64,000 nucleotides of DNA from Bradyrhizobium ottawaense (GTDB lineage Bacteria > Pseudomonadota > Alphaproteobacteria > Rhizobiales > Xanthobacteraceae), in assembly GCF_002278135.3 (NCBI RefSeq), contig NZ_CP029425.2, positions 4,068,001 to 4,132,000 on the forward strand. The letters run 5' to 3'. Each line of letters begins with the position of its first letter. Position 1 is the stretch's first letter. A model generated the notes under the pieces. That model did no database searches and had not been told where the DNA came from. It saw nothing but the letters and a program-made list of their open reading frames with translations. The position numbers and the translations under genes were made by a program. This document shows positions 36,243 to 46,735 of the stretch, one piece after another.

Positions 36243-37669
36243 TGCTGCCTCCGCGAGGTGAGGGAAGGATGGCGGCGATGCCAGGACGTGACCCGCTGGA
36301 AGGCCGCGCCGGCGCGCACGAGCGTGGCCTCGCCCAGATGGGCGGCGACGAGTTGGAACGCGATCGGCAGTCCGTCCGCGGACGCACCACCTGGCAGCGT
36401 GATGGTGGGATGACCGGTCATGTCGAACGGGCATGTGTAGCGCTGCAGCTTCGCGATCAGATCCGGCTGTTCGCCGAGCGTCTGGATCATGGCAAGCGTC
36501 ACTGGCGGGAACGGGTGCACCGGGATCAGCAGCAGGTCGATGGTCTCGAACAGCGCAGTCACCCGGCCGCGTAGCGCCAGCCGTCGCAGCAGGATCTTCT
36601 GATAGTCGAGAGCAGAGAGAGCGCGGCCGGTCTCGAGCACGGAGGCGAGGATCGGACCATACTCATCCTTGCGGGCGGGATAGGTCGCCTCGTGAGCGAC
36701 CGCAGCTTCCACCGCACAGTTCGGCGTCCAGTCGGCGATCGCCTGCGTGACGTCGGGAAATCGGACATTGACGGTGTCGGCGCCAAGCGCGCTGAAAGCA
36801 TCGATGGTATCCGCCAGCATGCGCTGGGTCGCAACGTCCACGTCGTCGCTGTTCCAGGCGGGATCGACGCCGATCCGCAAGCCCCGCACGTCCTGTGCGG
36901 CGGCGGCCAGATAGTCGGGGACCGGATCGACCAGCGACGTCGGGTCGGTCGGATCGTGTCCGGCGATGACGCCGAGCAGTGCGCCGGCGTCGGCGGCGCT
37001 ACGGCCGATCGGTCCGACATGGTCGAGCGTCGCGGCAAGCTCGAAGGTGCCGTGGCGGCTGACGCGGCCCCAGCTCGGTTTCACTCCGGTCAGGCCGTTG
37101 GCGGCGCAGGGCCAGCGGATCGAACCGCCGGTGTCGGAGCCGAGCGAGCCGAAGCAAAGTCCGGCAGCCGTCGCGACCGCCGAGCCGCTGGACGAGATGC
37201 CCGGCCAGTAGCTTGCATTCCACGGATTCTTCGGCGGTTTCACCAGCGGATGGTGATCGGCATAGGCACCCTCGGTGAGTTGCGCCTTGCCGAGGATCAC
37301 GGCGCCCGCGTTCTTGAGCCGGCGCACGACGGTTGCGTCTTCACTGGGACGAAAGTCGCGATGAAGCGTGGTGCCTGCCGCCGTCGGAACGCCCTCGGTC
37401 CAGAACAGGTCCTTGAGCGCAATCGGCACGCCATGCAGGGGCCCCCGATACCGGCCCTGCGCGATGTCGGCGTCCGCGGTTTCCGCCTCGGCCATGGCCG
37501 TTTCCGCCATCACGTGAACGTAGCTGTCGAGATCGCGGTCGATGGAATCGATCCGGTCAAGTTGCGCGCGCGTCACCTCCAGCGCCGAGATTTCGCGCGC
37601 CTTGAGGCGTGCCGCGACCGCGGTGAGTTCGAGATAGTGCAGGGCGTCGGCCACGGCTCGATTCTCCAT
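36239..37669 (-). CDS. Amidase (amidase-signature family)
   Basis: A 476-residue hydrolase. The Ser-cisSer-Lys triad is complete: Lys86 (VPIALKDLF), cis-Ser159 in PGISSSGSA, and nucleophile Ser183 in GSDTGGSIRWP. The normal GGSSGG is replaced by GISSSG, but the catalytic residues remain. The specific substrate cannot be read. It heads a two-gene leftward operon with the MFS transporter and lies divergent to the CGNR regulator gene across 123 bp carrying paired operators. Confidence 0.92.
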   Translation of the reverse strand: MENRAVADALHYLELTAVAARLKAREISALEVTRAQLDRIDSIDRDLDSYVHVMAETAMAEAETADADIAQGRYRGPLHGVPIALKDLFWTEGVPTAAGTTLHRDFRPSEDATVVRRLKNAGAVILGKAQLTEGAYADHHPLVKPPKNPWNASYWPGISSSGSAVATAAGLCFGSLGSDTGGSIRWPCAANGLTGVKPSWGRVSRHGTFELAATLDHVGPIGRSAADAGALLGVIAGHDPTDPTSLVDPVPDYLAAAAQDVRGLRIGVDPAWNSDDVDVATQRMLADTIDAFSALGADTVNVRFPDVTQAIADWTPNCAVEAAVAHEATYPARKDEYGPILASVLETGRALSALDYQKILLRRLALRGRVTALFETIDLLLIPVHPFPPVTLAMIQTLGEQPDLIAKLQRYTCPFDMTGHPTITLPGGASADGLPIAFQLVAAHLGEATLVRAGAAFQRVTSWHRRHPSLTSRRQH

Positions 37670-37708
37670 TCCGATGATTGGAGGCGCTCGACCCCTAAGG
37701 ATCGTTCG

Positions 37709-37735
37709 ACACCAGTATAGATAAGATACAGGTGT
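37709..37735. promoter_or_regulatory. Candidate operator 1 (amidase / CGNR regulator)
   Basis: ACACCAGTAT-N7-ATACAGGTGT is an inverted repeat with one mismatch in ten. It lies 40-66 bp before the amidase start, where RNA polymerase would bind. Its half-sites share ACCNGTA with operator 2. Confidence 0.6.
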
Positions 37736-37748
37736 TGCTTGCTGTCAA

Positions 37749-37770
37749 CCGGTAAATCTGTTTTACTGGT
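37749..37770. promoter_or_regulatory. Candidate operator 2 (amidase / CGNR regulator)
   Basis: ACCGGTAAA-N3-GTTTTACTGGT forms an imperfect inverted repeat whose half-sites again read ACCNGTAA. It lies 23-44 bp before the regulator's ATG. Its right half also pairs over 9 bp with the left half of operator 1 (ACACCAGTA with TACTGGTGT). Confidence 0.55.
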
Positions 37771-37792
37771 GTTCAAAATCTTTGGAGTTCCG

Positions 37793-38386
37793 ATGTCGAA
37801 AGAGTCGCGCAAATTCCAGGTTCCGGACGCGTTGGCGAACCTCTACGATTTCGCCAACACGCTCGATGTTCGCCACTTCACGCATTTCGGCGTGGAGCAC
37901 CCGGAGAGCGATGCGCTTGGCGGCCCGAAGGACCTGGCGGACTGGATGCGGGAACGCGGCCTTGGCGCCAAGGGCGGCCATGTCACGCCCGCAATGTTCG
38001 AGACTGCGCTGAGGATGCGCGAGGCCTTGCGTGCCTATCTGCAGTGTGAGCCGAGCGAGCGGCTCCGGAACAAGAGCGTTCTCGGCACGCTCAATGACGC
38101 TCTGGCGCCGTTTCCGTTGCGGGTGGAGGCGCACGCAGGCCGTGGCGCGACGCTGTCAGCAGCGCGCGAGGATGCGCTCGCCGGCCTGTCGGCCATCGCG
38201 ATCGAGCTCCATGACGCAACCCTCGTGGGAACGCTGGACCGGCTGAAGATGTGCGCGTCGGAGGAATGCCGGCGGGTGTTTTTCGACCGGTCGAAACCAT
38301 CGACGCGGCGGTGGTGCATGTCGACGCTATGCGGCAACCGGATGAAGACGCGCGCTTATCGCGAGCGGCAGCGCGAGGCGAAATAG
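37793..38386 (+). CDS. CGNR zinc-finger / ABATE-domain regulator
   Basis: A 197-residue protein: an N-terminal ABATE (DUF1470) domain begins near residue 10 (DALANLYDFANTLDVR), followed by a C-terminal CGNR zinc finger, CASEECRRVFFD...RRWCMSTLCGNR, with four cysteines. Such proteins are putative transcription regulators of neighbouring catabolic genes. The ATG at 37793 has TTGGAG 5 nt upstream; a frame start at 37739 is less likely. It is divergent from the amidase-MFS operon, and paired inverted repeats lie between them. Confidence 0.85.
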   Translation: MSKESRKFQVPDALANLYDFANTLDVRHFTHFGVEHPESDALGGPKDLADWMRERGLGAKGGHVTPAMFETALRMREALRAYLQCEPSERLRNKSVLGTLNDALAPFPLRVEAHAGRGATLSAAREDALAGLSAIAIELHDATLVGTLDRLKMCASEECRRVFFDRSKPSTRRWCMSTLCGNRMKTRAYRERQREAK

Positions 38387-38400
38387 AGCGGATTGCGCAG

Positions 38401-38901
38401 TCAGGCGCGGTAGTGGCCGGACTTGCCGCCGAGCTTCTCGACCAGATGGATGCCCTCGATGCGCACGCCGCGCTCCACCGCCTTGATCATGTCGTAGATG
38501 GTGAGGCAGGCGACCGAGACGGCCGTGAGGGCCTCCATCTCGACGCCGGTCGGACCCGTTACCTTGACGCTGGCGCGGACGAGGCAGCCCGGCAGTTTTG
38601 CGTCGGGCTCGATGTCGAGCGTCACCTTCGACAGCGCCAGCGGATGGCAGAGCGGAATCAGCTCCGAGGTGCGCTTGGCGGCCATGATGCCGGCGATGCG
38701 GGCGGTGCCTAGCACGTCGCCTTTCTTGGCATTGCCGGATACGATCAGATCGAGCGTCGCCTTGGTCATGACGACCCGGCCTTCCGCGACCGCAAGCCGC
38801 TCGGTCGCCGGCTTGTCCGACACGTCGACCATGCGCGCCTCGCCGGAGGCGCCGATATGGGTGAGGGCCGGGACGGCATTCTTGGCCGGATTACGCGCCA
38901 T
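38401..38901 (-). CDS. moaC: Cyclic pyranopterin monophosphate synthase MoaC
   Basis: Acts with MoaA in the first step of molybdenum cofactor synthesis, forming cyclic pyranopterin monophosphate. The 166 residues are full length; [13 protein letters not shown] and [19 protein letters not shown] carry the conserved active-site residues. The gene is the last of a leftward run, 1 bp after trpC. Its stop is 14 bp past the convergent CGNR gene stop. In related genomes moeA normally follows directly; here it is displaced to 18641. Confidence 0.96.
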   Translation of the reverse strand: MARNPAKNAVPALTHIGASGEARMVDVSDKPATERLAVAEGRVVMTKATLDLIVSGNAKKGDVLGTARIAGIMAAKRTSELIPLCHPLALSKVTLDIEPDAKLPGCLVRASVKVTGPTGVEMEALTAVSVACLTIYDMIKAVERGVRIEGIHLVEKLGGKSGHYRA

Positions 38902-38902
38902 A

Positions 38903-39724
38903 TCAGCGCGTGCCCGTCGCGCGCGCCGTCGTCTCGCGCGCGAGCAGCGTCCGCGTCGCGGCGGTGACGTCGGCCTGCCGCATCAGGCTCTCGCCGACCA
39001 GGAAGGTCGACATGCCGACGCGCTCGAGCCGGGCGAGATCGGCGGGCGTGAAGATGCCGCTTTCGCCGACCATCAGCCGATCCCCGGGGATCAGCGGCGC
39101 CAGGGTCTCGCTGGTCGCGAGCGTGGTCTCGAAGGTGCGCAGGTTGCGGTTATTGACGCCGATCATGGGCGAGCGGAGCTTGAGCGCGCGGTCGAGCTCG
39201 GCGCGGTCGTGGATCTCGATCAGCACATCCATGCCGTAGGCGAGCGCGGCGTCCTCGAGGTCTTTTGCCGTGGCATCATCGAGCGCGGCCATGATGATCA
39301 GGATGCAATCGGCGCCGTGCGCGCGCGCTTCGGTCACCTGGTAGGTGTCGAACATGAAATCCTTGCGCAGCACCGGAAGTGCCGTCGCTGCACGCGCCGC
39401 CACCATGAAGTCGAGATGGCCCTGGAACGAGGGCGTGTCGGTCAGCACCGACAGGCAGGCCGCGCCGCCGGCCTCATACGCCTTGGCGAGCTGGGGCGGA
39501 TCGAAATCGGCGCGGATCAGCCCCTTCGACGGCGAGGCCTTTTTCACCTCCGCGATCAGCGCGTAGTCGCCATTGGCGTGCTTGGCCTTGATCGCGCGCA
39601 CGAAGCCGCGCGGTGCGGCTTGCGCCTTGGCCTTCGCCTCGACCGCCGACAGCGGCTGCGCGCGCTTGGCGGCGGCGATCTCTTCGCGCTTGTAGGCTTC
39701 GATCTTGGTCAGGATGTCCGACAT
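38903..39724 (-). CDS. trpC: Indole-3-glycerol-phosphate synthase TrpC
   Basis: Converts carboxyphenylaminodeoxyribulose phosphate to indole-3-glycerol phosphate in tryptophan synthesis. A 273-residue TIM barrel with VKKASPSKG (substrate-binding Lys), [18 protein letters not shown] and [11 protein letters not shown]. It lies 7 bp after trpD and 1 bp before moaC. It is a monofunctional IGPS without a TrpF domain. Confidence 0.97.
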   Translation of the reverse strand: MSDILTKIEAYKREEIAAAKRAQPLSAVEAKAKAQAAPRGFVRAIKAKHANGDYALIAEVKKASPSKGLIRADFDPPQLAKAYEAGGAACLSVLTDTPSFQGHLDFMVAARAATALPVLRKDFMFDTYQVTEARAHGADCILIIMAALDDATAKDLEDAALAYGMDVLIEIHDRAELDRALKLRSPMIGVNNRNLRTFETTLATSETLAPLIPGDRLMVGESGIFTPADLARLERVGMSTFLVGESLMRQADVTAATRTLLARETTARATGTR

Positions 39725-39731
39725 GTCAGGC

Positions 39732-40745
39732 TCAGCCGTTTGAGATCGCGATCAGGTGCTTCAGCTTCGCGTTGGCGGCACCGCTGTCGATCGATTTCAT
39801 GCCGATCGCGACGCCCTCCTTGAGGTCCTTGGCGCGGCCGGCCACGACCAGCGCGGCGGCGGCGTTCATCAGCGCGACGTCGCGGTAGGCGCTCGGCTTG
39901 CCGTCGAGCACGCTCTGCAGGGCGATTGCATTGGCGTCGGCGTCACCGCCTTTGAGCGCACCGGCCTCGCAGCGCGGCAGGCCCGCGTCCTCCGGCGTCA
40001 CCTCGAAATTGCGGATTTCGCCATTGTGGAGCGCGGAGACGAAGGTCGGGCCGGTGAGGGTGATCTCGTCGAGACCATCGGAGCCGTGCACCACCCAGGC
40101 GGATTCGGAGCCGAGGTTCTTCAGCACCTGCGCCAGCGGCTGCACCCATTGCCGCGAAAACACGCCGACCATCTGCCGCTTCACGCCGGCCGGGTTGGAC
40201 AGGGGGCCGAGCAGATTGAAGATCGTGCGTGTCGCAAGCTCGACCCGGGTCGGGCCGACGTTCTTCATGGCCGGGTGATGGGCGGGAGCGAACATGAAGC
40301 CGATGCCGCATTCGCGCAGGCAGTGGCCGACCTGATCGGGCCTGAGGTCGATTTTCACCCCGAGCGAGGCCAGCACGTCGGCGGCGCCCGAGCGCGACGA
40401 CAGCGCGCGGTTGCCGTGCTTGGCCACCGGCACGCCGGCGCCCGAGACGATGAAGGAGGCGCAGGTCGAGACATTGACCGAGCCGGAGCCGTCGCCGCCG
40501 GTGCCGACGATGTCGACGGCTTCAGGCGGTGCCGTCACGCTCAGCATCTTGGAACGCATCGCCGTAACGGCGCCGGTGATCTCGTCCACGGTTTCGCCGC
40601 GCACCCGCAGCGCCATCAACAGGCCACCCATCTGCGAGGGCGTGGCCTCGCCCGACATCATGGCGTCGAAGGCGGAAGCCGCTTCCTCGCGCGACAGGCT
40701 GGCGCCGGTCGCCACTTTTCCAATGATCGATTTCAGGTCGTCCAT
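39732..40745 (-). CDS. trpD: Anthranilate phosphoribosyltransferase TrpD
   Basis: Transfers phosphoribose from PRPP to anthranilate. A 337-residue enzyme with the PRPP loop [14 protein letters not shown] near residues 82-95, [12 protein letters not shown], and [12 protein letters not shown]. It lies 14 bp after the PpiD-like gene and 7 bp before trpC. No glutamine amidotransferase subunit gene (trpG) is next to it, so anthranilate synthase is encoded elsewhere, as expected for rhizobia with a fused TrpEG. Confidence 0.97.
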   Translation of the reverse strand: MDDLKSIIGKVATGASLSREEAASAFDAMMSGEATPSQMGGLLMALRVRGETVDEITGAVTAMRSKMLSVTAPPEAVDIVGTGGDGSGSVNVSTCASFIVSGAGVPVAKHGNRALSSRSGAADVLASLGVKIDLRPDQVGHCLRECGIGFMFAPAHHPAMKNVGPTRVELATRTIFNLLGPLSNPAGVKRQMVGVFSRQWVQPLAQVLKNLGSESAWVVHGSDGLDEITLTGPTFVSALHNGEIRNFEVTPEDAGLPRCEAGALKGGDADANAIALQSVLDGKPSAYRDVALMNAAAALVVAGRAKDLKEGVAIGMKSIDSGAANAKLKHLIAISNG

Positions 40746-40759
40746 CGCGTGCTTTCAAC

Positions 40760-42670
40760 TTACTGCTGGTTCGCGCCGGTCACCTGCGCGAAGGCGGCCT
40801 GATTAATGGTGGTCCCGATGTCGGTTTCAAGCTTGTTGACGTAGGAAGCGACCTGCTCCTCGGTCTGGGCACGGTCGAGGCTTTCCTTCAGCTTCTTGAC
40901 CGCGTCGGAGGCGGCGTCGACCGCGGGTTCGACGATGTCGGTGACGCGGAACACGATCACCTCGGTGCCCCCCGTCACCGGCGTCTGTCCGACGCCGTCC
41001 TTGGCGGTGCGGAAGGCAGCCGCCACGACGGCTGCGGGCACGCTGGCGGGCGTATCGTCGCGCTTGAAGCCGGTTGCTGTCTCGACCTTGGCGCCGATCG
41101 CTGCGGCTTCATCGGCAAGCTTGCCGCCTGCTTCGAGCTTCTGCACCATCTCGGTCGCCTTGGCCTTGAGCTTGGTGGCGATCTGGTCCTGGCGCCAGCG
41201 CGCCTCGACCTGGTCGCGGACCTCGTCCAGATTGCGGTCGCGCGACGGCGTGATGGCGAGCACGTCGTACCAGACATAGCCGCCCTTGAACGAAATCGAG
41301 TCGTTGTCGACGCCGACATCGGTGTTGAAGGCTTGCGACACCACGTCGAGGCCCTGCGGAATGTTGGCGACCGGCTGGCCATTGGGGGCGCGGCCGGAGC
41401 GGTCGACCGCGTCGATGGTCACGGCGGTGAGGCCGAGCTTCTGCGCCGCGTCGATCACGCTGGCGCCTCCGCCGCGCTCGTCTTCCATCTTGTCGCGGAG
41501 ATCGGCGACCTTGACGCGCGCACGCTCGGTGGCGATCTCGCGCTTGATGTCGCCGGCAAGGCTGGCGTAGTCCGCCTCTTTGCCCGGCTCGATCTTGTCG
41601 ACCCTGACGATTGCGACGCCAAGCCCGCCCTGGATCGGCTGGCTGATCTCGCCGGCGGGAAGCGCGAAGGCGGCATCGCCGACGGCGGCAGCGAGCGAAG
41701 ACTTGGTCACGAGGCCGAGGTCGACGTCGGAGGCGCTCAGCCCGCGCTCCTTGCCGAGATCCTCGAACGACATTCCGCCGACGAGGCGCTCGCGTGCGGC
41801 CTGCGCGTCGGTCACGTTGGGAAACACGATCTGCTGGATTTGGCGCTTCTCCGGCGTGCCGAGCCGGTCCTTGCGCTGCTCGAACACCTTCTTGGCGTCC
41901 TCGTCGGAGACCTCGCTCCACTTGCCGATGTCTTCCGGCGAGACCACGACGAAGGAGATCTTGCGGTATTCGGGCGCGCGGAACTGGACCTTATGATCCT
42001 CGAAATAGGCGGCGAGCGTCTCGGGCGAGGGCGCGTCGATCTGGCCGGCCTGGGCGGCGTCGAGCCTGACGAATTCGATGGCGCGCTGCTCGTTCTGGAA
42101 GCGCGTCAGCACGTCGATCATGGCCTTCGGCGGCTCGAGGCCGGCGCCGATCGTGCCGGTAATCTGCCGGCGCAGCGACACCTTGCGCTGCTCGGCGACG
42201 TAGCGCTGCTCGGTATAGCCGAAATTGCGGATCACGGCCTGGAACCGGTTCGCATCGAAGCTGCCGCCGACGCCCTTGAAGTTGGGGTCGTTCATGATGA
42301 CCTGGCGGATCTGGTCGTCGGACTGGCCGAGCCCGAGCCGGCGCGCCTCTTCGTCGAGGGCGGCTTCAGCGATCGTCTGCTGCAGCACCTGGCGGTCGAG
42401 GCCGAAGGCACGCGCCTGGTCGGGCGTCAGCGGACGGCCGAACTGGCGGCTGATCTGTTGCAGGCGGTCCGTGTAGATCTGGCGGAACTCGTTCAACGAA
42501 ATCTCGGTGCTGCCGATCTTGGCCACCGTGGACTGCCCGAAGCCCTTGAAGATGTCGGCGATGCCCCAAATGCCGAAACTGACGATCAACACGCCCATCA
42601 CCACGGCCATAATGGTCTTGCCGAGCCAGTTTGATGAGGCCTTGCGCATTCCTCGAAGCATTTGGTCCAA
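40760..42670 (-). CDS. Membrane-anchored SurA/PpiD-type peptidyl-prolyl isomerase
   Basis: A 636-residue periplasmic folding factor. A single N-terminal helix, about residues 20-42, anchors it in the inner membrane. The SurA-like N-domain (EISLNEFRQIYTDRLQQISR) and a central parvulin domain (about 240-370; RQIQQIVFPNVTDA and FEDLGKERGLS) follow. The C-terminal third resembles a second chaperone region. It would help outer-membrane and exported proteins fold. It heads the leftward run ppiD-trpD-trpC-moaC and is divergent from tpiA across 214 bp. Confidence 0.9.
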   Translation of the reverse strand: MDQMLRGMRKASSNWLGKTIMAVVMGVLIVSFGIWGIADIFKGFGQSTVAKIGSTEISLNEFRQIYTDRLQQISRQFGRPLTPDQARAFGLDRQVLQQTIAEAALDEEARRLGLGQSDDQIRQVIMNDPNFKGVGGSFDANRFQAVIRNFGYTEQRYVAEQRKVSLRRQITGTIGAGLEPPKAMIDVLTRFQNEQRAIEFVRLDAAQAGQIDAPSPETLAAYFEDHKVQFRAPEYRKISFVVVSPEDIGKWSEVSDEDAKKVFEQRKDRLGTPEKRQIQQIVFPNVTDAQAARERLVGGMSFEDLGKERGLSASDVDLGLVTKSSLAAAVGDAAFALPAGEISQPIQGGLGVAIVRVDKIEPGKEADYASLAGDIKREIATERARVKVADLRDKMEDERGGGASVIDAAQKLGLTAVTIDAVDRSGRAPNGQPVANIPQGLDVVSQAFNTDVGVDNDSISFKGGYVWYDVLAITPSRDRNLDEVRDQVEARWRQDQIATKLKAKATEMVQKLEAGGKLADEAAAIGAKVETATGFKRDDTPASVPAAVVAAAFRTAKDGVGQTPVTGGTEVIVFRVTDIVEPAVDAASDAVKKLKESLDRAQTEEQVASYVNKLETDIGTTINQAAFAQVTGANQQ

Positions 42671-42884
42671 CTTGTTTGAGCAGGAGGGGAACGGGAGCGC
42701 GTCTTAATGCAGATTCAGCAAAAGCGCGTCACCAAATTGATCAATCATCATAAAGTGGTGGCTTTCCCCCCGCAACCTCGGGTCCGGCGACCGTTTGCGG
42801 CTGCGGTTAAAAGCCTCTGGTCTCTGGAACTGCAGCAGGTCCTCTGCTAGCGCATGCACAAACCTCATTTTGCTGGAAATTGAC

Positions 42885-43640
42885 ATGACCGACGCCATCC
42901 GCCCCCTGATCGCCGGCAATTGGAAAATGAACGGCCTGAAGGCCCAGGCTGCCGAGTTCGACGCCATGCTCGACGGTGCGGCCGGGGTGAGCGGCAAGGC
43001 CGATCTGCTGGTCTGCCCGCCTGCGACCCTGATTGCCACCTTCGCCGACAAGGCACGCGGCAAGAAAGTCGGGGTCGGCGCCCAGGATTGCCACCCCAAG
43101 GCCTCCGGTGCCCATACCGGCGATATCGCCGCCGAAATGCTGGCTGATGCCGGGGCAACGGCCATCATCGTTGGCCATTCCGAGCGCCGCGCCGACCACG
43201 GCGAGGGCGATGCCCTGATCCGGCAGAAGGCCGAGGCCGTCTGGCGCGCCGGTGCGACGGCGATTGTCTGCATCGGCGAGAGTCAGGCCCAGCGCGACGC
43301 CGGCCAGACCCTGGACATCCTGCGCGGGCAACTCGCCGGCTCGCTGCCTGAGGGCTCGACGGCCGCGAATCTCATCGTGGCCTATGAGCCGGTCTGGGCG
43401 ATCGGCACCGGGCTCACCCCCACAGCCAAGGATGTCGAGCAGATTCATGGGTTTATCCGGGAGGTCCTGACCTCCCGGTTCAAAACCGACGGGGCGAAGA
43501 TGCGCATCCTCTATGGCGGCTCGGTCAAGCCCTCGAATGCGGCCGAGCTGATGGCGGTCAAGAACGTCAACGGCGCCCTGGTCGGCGGCGCCAGCCTGAA
43601 GGCGGCTGATTTCCTTGCGATCGCCAAGGGCTGCCCCTAG
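42885..43640 (+). CDS. tpiA: Triose-phosphate isomerase
   Basis: Interconverts dihydroxyacetone phosphate and glyceraldehyde 3-phosphate. The 251-residue TIM barrel has AGNWKMNG (Asn, Lys), catalytic His in IIVGHSERR and Glu in [12 protein letters not shown], plus [11 protein letters not shown]. The ATG at 42885 is chosen; a frame start at 42795 adds non-family sequence. secG follows after 140 bp. Confidence 0.96.
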   Translation: MTDAIRPLIAGNWKMNGLKAQAAEFDAMLDGAAGVSGKADLLVCPPATLIATFADKARGKKVGVGAQDCHPKASGAHTGDIAAEMLADAGATAIIVGHSERRADHGEGDALIRQKAEAVWRAGATAIVCIGESQAQRDAGQTLDILRGQLAGSLPEGSTAANLIVAYEPVWAIGTGLTPTAKDVEQIHGFIREVLTSRFKTDGAKMRILYGGSVKPSNAAELMAVKNVNGALVGGASLKAADFLAIAKGCP

Positions 43641-43780
43641 CTAACCTCAAAGCGGCTGATCCGGACCTGATCGGGGGTGGCAATGCCCCCTCTGATCGTG
43701 TAACACCGCGCAACTTCAGGAAACCCGCGAAGCGCGATCGGCCGCCGTCAGGCGCCGCCCGCTTGTGACGGAAGGACACT

Positions 43781-44167
43781 ATGCAGACCGTTGTCATCGT
43801 CATCCACCTCATGATCGTCGCCGTCATGATCGGCGCCGTCCTGCTCCAGAAGTCGGAAGGCGGCGGCCTCGGCATGGGCGGCGGCGCAGGCTTCATGTCG
43901 AGCCGCGGCACCGCGAACCTCTTGACGCGGACCACAGCGATCCTCGCCGCTGGCTTCTTCCTCACCAGCATGTTCCTGTCCTGGCATGCGGGCTACAGCC
44001 GCGCGCCGTCGTCGATCATTGGCACGCCGGCGTCGCAGGGCCAGCCGGCCGGCGGATCGCCGATCGCGCCGCCGACCTCGGGCGGCATCCTGGATTCGCT
44101 GAAGAAGGCCGACGAGCAGCAGCAGGCGCCGGCTCCGAGCGGCCCGCAGGTGCCTCGTTCGCAATAA
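43781..44167 (+). CDS. secG: Preprotein translocase subunit SecG
   Basis: A 128-residue small subunit of SecYEG. The first helix (about residues 3-22, VVIVIHLMIVAVMIGAVLLQ) is followed by the conserved KSEGGGLGMGGGAGFMSSR loop and a second helix (about 50-70). A Pro/Gln/Ser-rich tail follows, as in alphaproteobacterial forms. The tpiA-secG-pyrG order is typical of alphaproteobacteria. Confidence 0.93.
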   Translation: MQTVVIVIHLMIVAVMIGAVLLQKSEGGGLGMGGGAGFMSSRGTANLLTRTTAILAAGFFLTSMFLSWHAGYSRAPSSIIGTPASQGQPAGGSPIAPPTSGGILDSLKKADEQQQAPAPSGPQVPRSQ

Positions 44168-44321
44168 AGCAGGGGGGCCATGCAGGGCGGTGGCTACCCT
44201 CCTGCATCAACAATCCCCATCAAGGCACTGTCACCACTCTTAGTTTTGGCTCACCCACAGGCCCGCAGAATCTTTGGGGCGGAATACGAATCGCTTTGGC
44301 GAATCGAATTCGAGGGATTAG

Positions 44322-45965
<1,644 letters not shown>

Positions 45966-45969
45966 CGGC

Positions 45970-46629
45970 TCAGCGCGCGGCGGAGTAGTCGCGCGCGCGC
46001 TGCATCGGCTCCGGCGCGGCCCGTGCGGATTCAGGCGCAACCGATCCCGCGACGATCTTCATCTGCGGCCGCCGCGTCAGCCTGTAGACGGCGGCAGGTG
46101 GCACGTTCAGCAAGGCGCGATCGACGAGCTTGGCGCGCAGGCCGAGCCGATCGAGCACGGGCCGCGGCACCGGGCAGCTCATGCCGTAGGTGAACTGGTA
46201 GAAGGCGCCGCCAGGGCGGACATAGCTGAAAGCGCCACCGATGATCGAGACGACCTTGCGCGTTGACATATTGAGCAGCGGCAGGCCGCTCACGACGGCG
46301 CCGACGGTAGCGCCATCATAGAGGCGCTCGGTCGCAAGCCGGCCTGCGTCCATCCACAGCACGCGCGCCCCGGGAAAGCGCATCTGCAGGAGCTTCATGA
46401 AGTCGGAGCCGTATTCGATCAGCGTGAGGTCCTGCGGACGGACGCCGCGCTTGAGCAGCTTGTAGGTGAACGCGCCGGTGCCGGGACCGAGCTCGAGGAT
46501 CGGACCCGTCGTTGCGCTGATCTCGCGCGTGATGAGATCGGCGAGCGCCGCACCCGACGGTGCGACCGCGCCAACCCGACGCGGGGACGACATCCAGGAC
46601 AGGAAGAAGGAAAGAAAATCGTTGGGCAT
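45970..46629 (-). CDS. Phospholipid N-methyltransferase-like SAM enzyme
   Basis: A 219-residue class I methyltransferase. SAM motif I is ILELGPGTGAFTYKLL near residues 44-59, with VVSGLPLLNMS (motif IV-like) near 110-120 and YGMSCPVPRPVLDRLGL. This overall pattern, including MRMPNDFLSFFLSW at the start, resembles rhizobial PmtA-type phosphatidylethanolamine methyltransferases, which make phosphatidylcholine precursors. I choose the ATG at 46629 with GGAG 5 nt before it; a GTG lies 6 bp upstream. A direct repeat matching the two-component promoter lies 64-85 bp upstream (46693-46714). Assignment to a given Pmt subgroup is uncertain. Confidence 0.8.
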   Translation of the reverse strand: MPNDFLSFFLSWMSSPRRVGAVAPSGAALADLITREISATTGPILELGPGTGAFTYKLLKRGVRPQDLTLIEYGSDFMKLLQMRFPGARVLWMDAGRLATERLYDGATVGAVVSGLPLLNMSTRKVVSIIGGAFSYVRPGGAFYQFTYGMSCPVPRPVLDRLGLRAKLVDRALLNVPPAAVYRLTRRPQMKIVAGSVAPESARAAPEPMQRARDYSAAR

Positions 46630-46692
46630 GCGCACTCCGGAATCTTGCTTTGCACCTCAATGAGGTGCGACGCATGCAGTGTCGCGGGAGCG

Positions 46693-46714
46693 CATTGCGA
46701 CAGCATTGCGCTGA
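46693..46714. promoter_or_regulatory. Candidate response-regulator box before the methyltransferase gene
   Basis: Two adjacent 11-bp units, CATTGCGACAG and CATTGCGCTGA, repeat in direct orientation. The same unit arrangement precedes the response-regulator gene at 48828-48849. The centre is about 75 bp before the methyltransferase ATG. The 11-bp period is one helical turn, as in PhoB/OmpR-type sites. Confidence 0.65.
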
Positions 46715-46735
46715 CCTGTGCGAATGCGAATTGAA

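Noticed and set aside
37735..37748. TTGCTTGCTGTCAA between the amidase and the CGNR gene as a FixK box
   Set aside because: The left half is TTGC and the site lies between two better-supported operators; chance match likely.
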